From an uncultured Collinsella sp. (GTDB lineage Bacteria; Actinomycetota; Coriobacteriia; Coriobacteriales; Coriobacteriaceae): DNA of 38,973 nt. The notes beneath the pieces were generated by a model. It did no database searches. It saw only the letters and a list, made by a program, of their open reading frames with translations, and had not been told where the DNA came from. A program made the position numbers and the translations under genes. The stretch lies in NCBI GenBank assembly GCA_900549185.1, contig URNM01000006.1, positions 1-38,973 of the forward strand, written 5' to 3'. Shown here piece by piece: positions 37,816-38,973 of this stretch (position 1 is its first letter; the number at the start of each line of letters is the position of its first letter).

Positions 37816-38754
37816 CTACTCCTTCGAATCGTTTTGCACTTTGTCGGCGGTCAACATCTGCTCGAACATCGAGGCCGACTGCGAGAAATCGCTCGGCAGC
37901 ACGACCGTCGAGGTTTTACCCGTGCGAGCGAACTCCGTCATCATCTCGGACCACTGCGTAAACATGAACAGCTGGTTAGCCTCGTCGTTGCCGACGCCCG
38001 TCTCCTGGATAATCTCGAGCGAATCCTTGATGCCCAGCGCGATGGCTTTGCGCTGGTTGGCGATGCCTTCGCCTGCCTTTTCCATCGCCTCGGCCTCGGC
38101 GGTCGCCTCGGTGACACGCTTGATGCGGTCGGCCTCGGCGAGCTCCTGCGCAGCAGCGCGCTTGCGCTGGGCGGCGTTGATGTCGTTCATGGAGTTCTCG
38201 ACCTCGGTTGGCAGCGCGATCTTGGTGATGAGTGTCGACACGAGGGTGAAGCCGTAGGCAGCCATCTGCTCGGACACGGTGGCGTTGACGTCCTTGGCGA
38301 TGTCATCCTTCTTGGCAAAGACCTCATCGAGTGTGTAGACGGGAATCGAAGAGCGCAGGGCGTCGGTGATGAAGTCACGCATCTGGTCGACGGGCTCCTG
38401 CAGCATGTAGTAGCTCTTGTAGATGCCCGAATCTGCCGGGCCGGCGCCCATGTCATAGCTCACGTGGTACTGAGCAGAGACCTCAAGGCCGATAGTCACG
38501 TTGTCCTGGGTCTTAACGTCGATGCCAAAGCCGTTTTTCATGGTGCGCAGACTCACCGTGGCGGCCTTGCGGTCAATCACGGGCACCTTCATGTGGAAGC
38601 CCGCGTTTACGATGCGGTTAAACTTGCCCAGACGCTCGATGATCACGGCATGCTGCTGTTCAACGACATAGCAGGCGTTGGGAAGCAGTAACAACAAAAT
38701 GATGATGGGAATCAAAAGGCTGGTAAGGGCGGCGATGATACCGGACAACAGCAT
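37816..38754 (-). CDS. SPFH/band 7 domain membrane protein (stomatin-like)
   Basis: A 312-residue membrane-anchored scaffold protein. One N-terminal helix (residues about 3-24), then CYVVEQQHAVIIERLGKFNR, the start of the SPFH domain, with GLEVSAQYHVSYD and MRDFITDALRSSIPVYTLDE typical of HIR/stomatin proteins; then a long coiled coil rich in Ala and Glu (residues 185-240) and a C-terminal Ser/Met-rich tail. SPFH proteins form oligomers in membrane microdomains; the bacterial role is mostly unknown. ATG 38754 with AGAGGAG six bases upstream is preferred to an in-frame start at 38775. Confidence 0.9.
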   Translation of the reverse strand: MLLSGIIAALTSLLIPIIILLLLLPNACYVVEQQHAVIIERLGKFNRIVNAGFHMKVPVIDRKAATVSLRTMKNGFGIDVKTQDNVTIGLEVSAQYHVSYDMGAGPADSGIYKSYYMLQEPVDQMRDFITDALRSSIPVYTLDEVFAKKDDIAKDVNATVSEQMAAYGFTLVSTLITKIALPTEVENSMNDINAAQRKRAAAQELAEADRIKRVTEATAEAEAMEKAGEGIANQRKAIALGIKDSLEIIQETGVGNDEANQLFMFTQWSEMMTEFARTGKTSTVVLPSDFSQSASMFEQMLTADKVQNDSKE

Positions 38755-38821
38755 GGTCTCTCCTCTGATAGGCACACGTTGGCATTAGGATACCCGCACG
38801 AAGCAGCCACGTGACATCAAC

Positions 38822-38904
38822 AAGAGGACCCGTGGTCAAAAAAGGCCAAATATGAGTACTGTTACCAGTTTAGTAACAGCGTATTTGGGTCAAAATCGCC
38901 TCTT
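38822..38904. repeat. Nested palindrome upstream of the SPFH gene
   Basis: Three nested pairings: AAGAGG (38822) with CCTCTT (38899-38904), CCAAATA (38846-38852) with TATTTGG (38882-38888), and CTGTTAC (38859-38865) with GTAACAG (38873-38879). A direct repeat GGTCAAAA lies on each side (38834 and 38888). No gene is seen. The CTGTTAC half-site resembles the CTGTAAC sites at 30109-30123. Confidence 0.55.
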
Positions 38905-38941
38905 TGAACCCGAGGTCTGGTAGCGCGCAGAGATGTGGTGT

Positions 38942-38973
38942 AAGAGGCGGGGCATACCCCGCCTCTTCCCTTT
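38942..38973 (+). terminator. Strong hairpin at the window end
   Basis: AAGAGGCGGGG (38942-38952) pairs perfectly with CCCCGCCTCTT over CATA, followed by CCCTTT at the window edge. It reads as a plus-strand terminator, though no plus-strand gene precedes it here. Confidence 0.55.

Noticed and set aside
1..38973. CRISPR array, insertion sequence or prophage
   Set aside because: No direct repeats with regular unique spacers, no transposase, integrase or phage structural genes are seen.

Overview
The window looks like a chromosome segment of a high-GC Coriobacteriia anaerobe, most likely Collinsella (inference from gene content, base composition and codon use; no 16S rRNA gene is present). It holds about 27 intact protein genes, one truncated transporter remnant and two tRNA genes. 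Most genes lie on the minus strand. Long, nested palindromes fill many of the intergenic gaps.

Region by region: (1) 1-3695 is a lactate-racemase locus: the end of the nickel-cofactor maturase larC and a TetR regulator on the plus strand, converging on an aquaglyceroporin (LarD/GlpF type) and lactate racemase larA on the minus strand. (2) 4560-12218 carries ppc, hisS, an internally deleted MFS gene, an M20 amidohydrolase and an EamA exporter. (3) 12420-17390 is a translationally coupled pair of YhgE/Pip membrane proteins. (4) 17868-22698 has htpG, a GNAT acetyltransferase and a cpsB-cpsD-cpsC tyrosine phosphatase/kinase module without glycosyltransferases. (5) 22894-29592 is a signalling block: a PhoR/PhoP-like two-component system with pstB, then a VanS/VanR-like system divergent from a D,D-carboxypeptidase gene. 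(6) 29650-34600 has tRNA-Ser(GCU) with a duplicated 3' module, an AAA ATPase preceded by six phased TGYTAAA repeats, a large TPR protein of unknown role, tRNA-Arg(ACG) and a small unknown protein. (7) 34771-38754 has serS, a 57-residue membrane protein, proC, rlmH and an SPFH protein.

The most unusual signal is in the intergenic palindromes. Two copies of one element (1491-1615 and 4412-4538) share a conserved cap and conserved internal-loop sequences, while both of their stems differ in sequence yet stay fully base-paired. A second pair (9738-9827 and 17675-17774) shares a terminator-like core with the same bulged A. Further unrelated long hairpins sit at 9003-9213, 17578-17631, 17790-17860, 36343-36490 and 38822-38904. 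Almost all lie just 3' of a gene, so a role in termination, 3'-end protection or mobility of a palindromic element is plausible. Other leads: a LarC without its C-terminal domain, an aquaporin with NQA in place of the second NPA motif, an 11-bp-phased dyad between vanR-like and dacA genes, and the repeat array upstream of the AAA ATPase.
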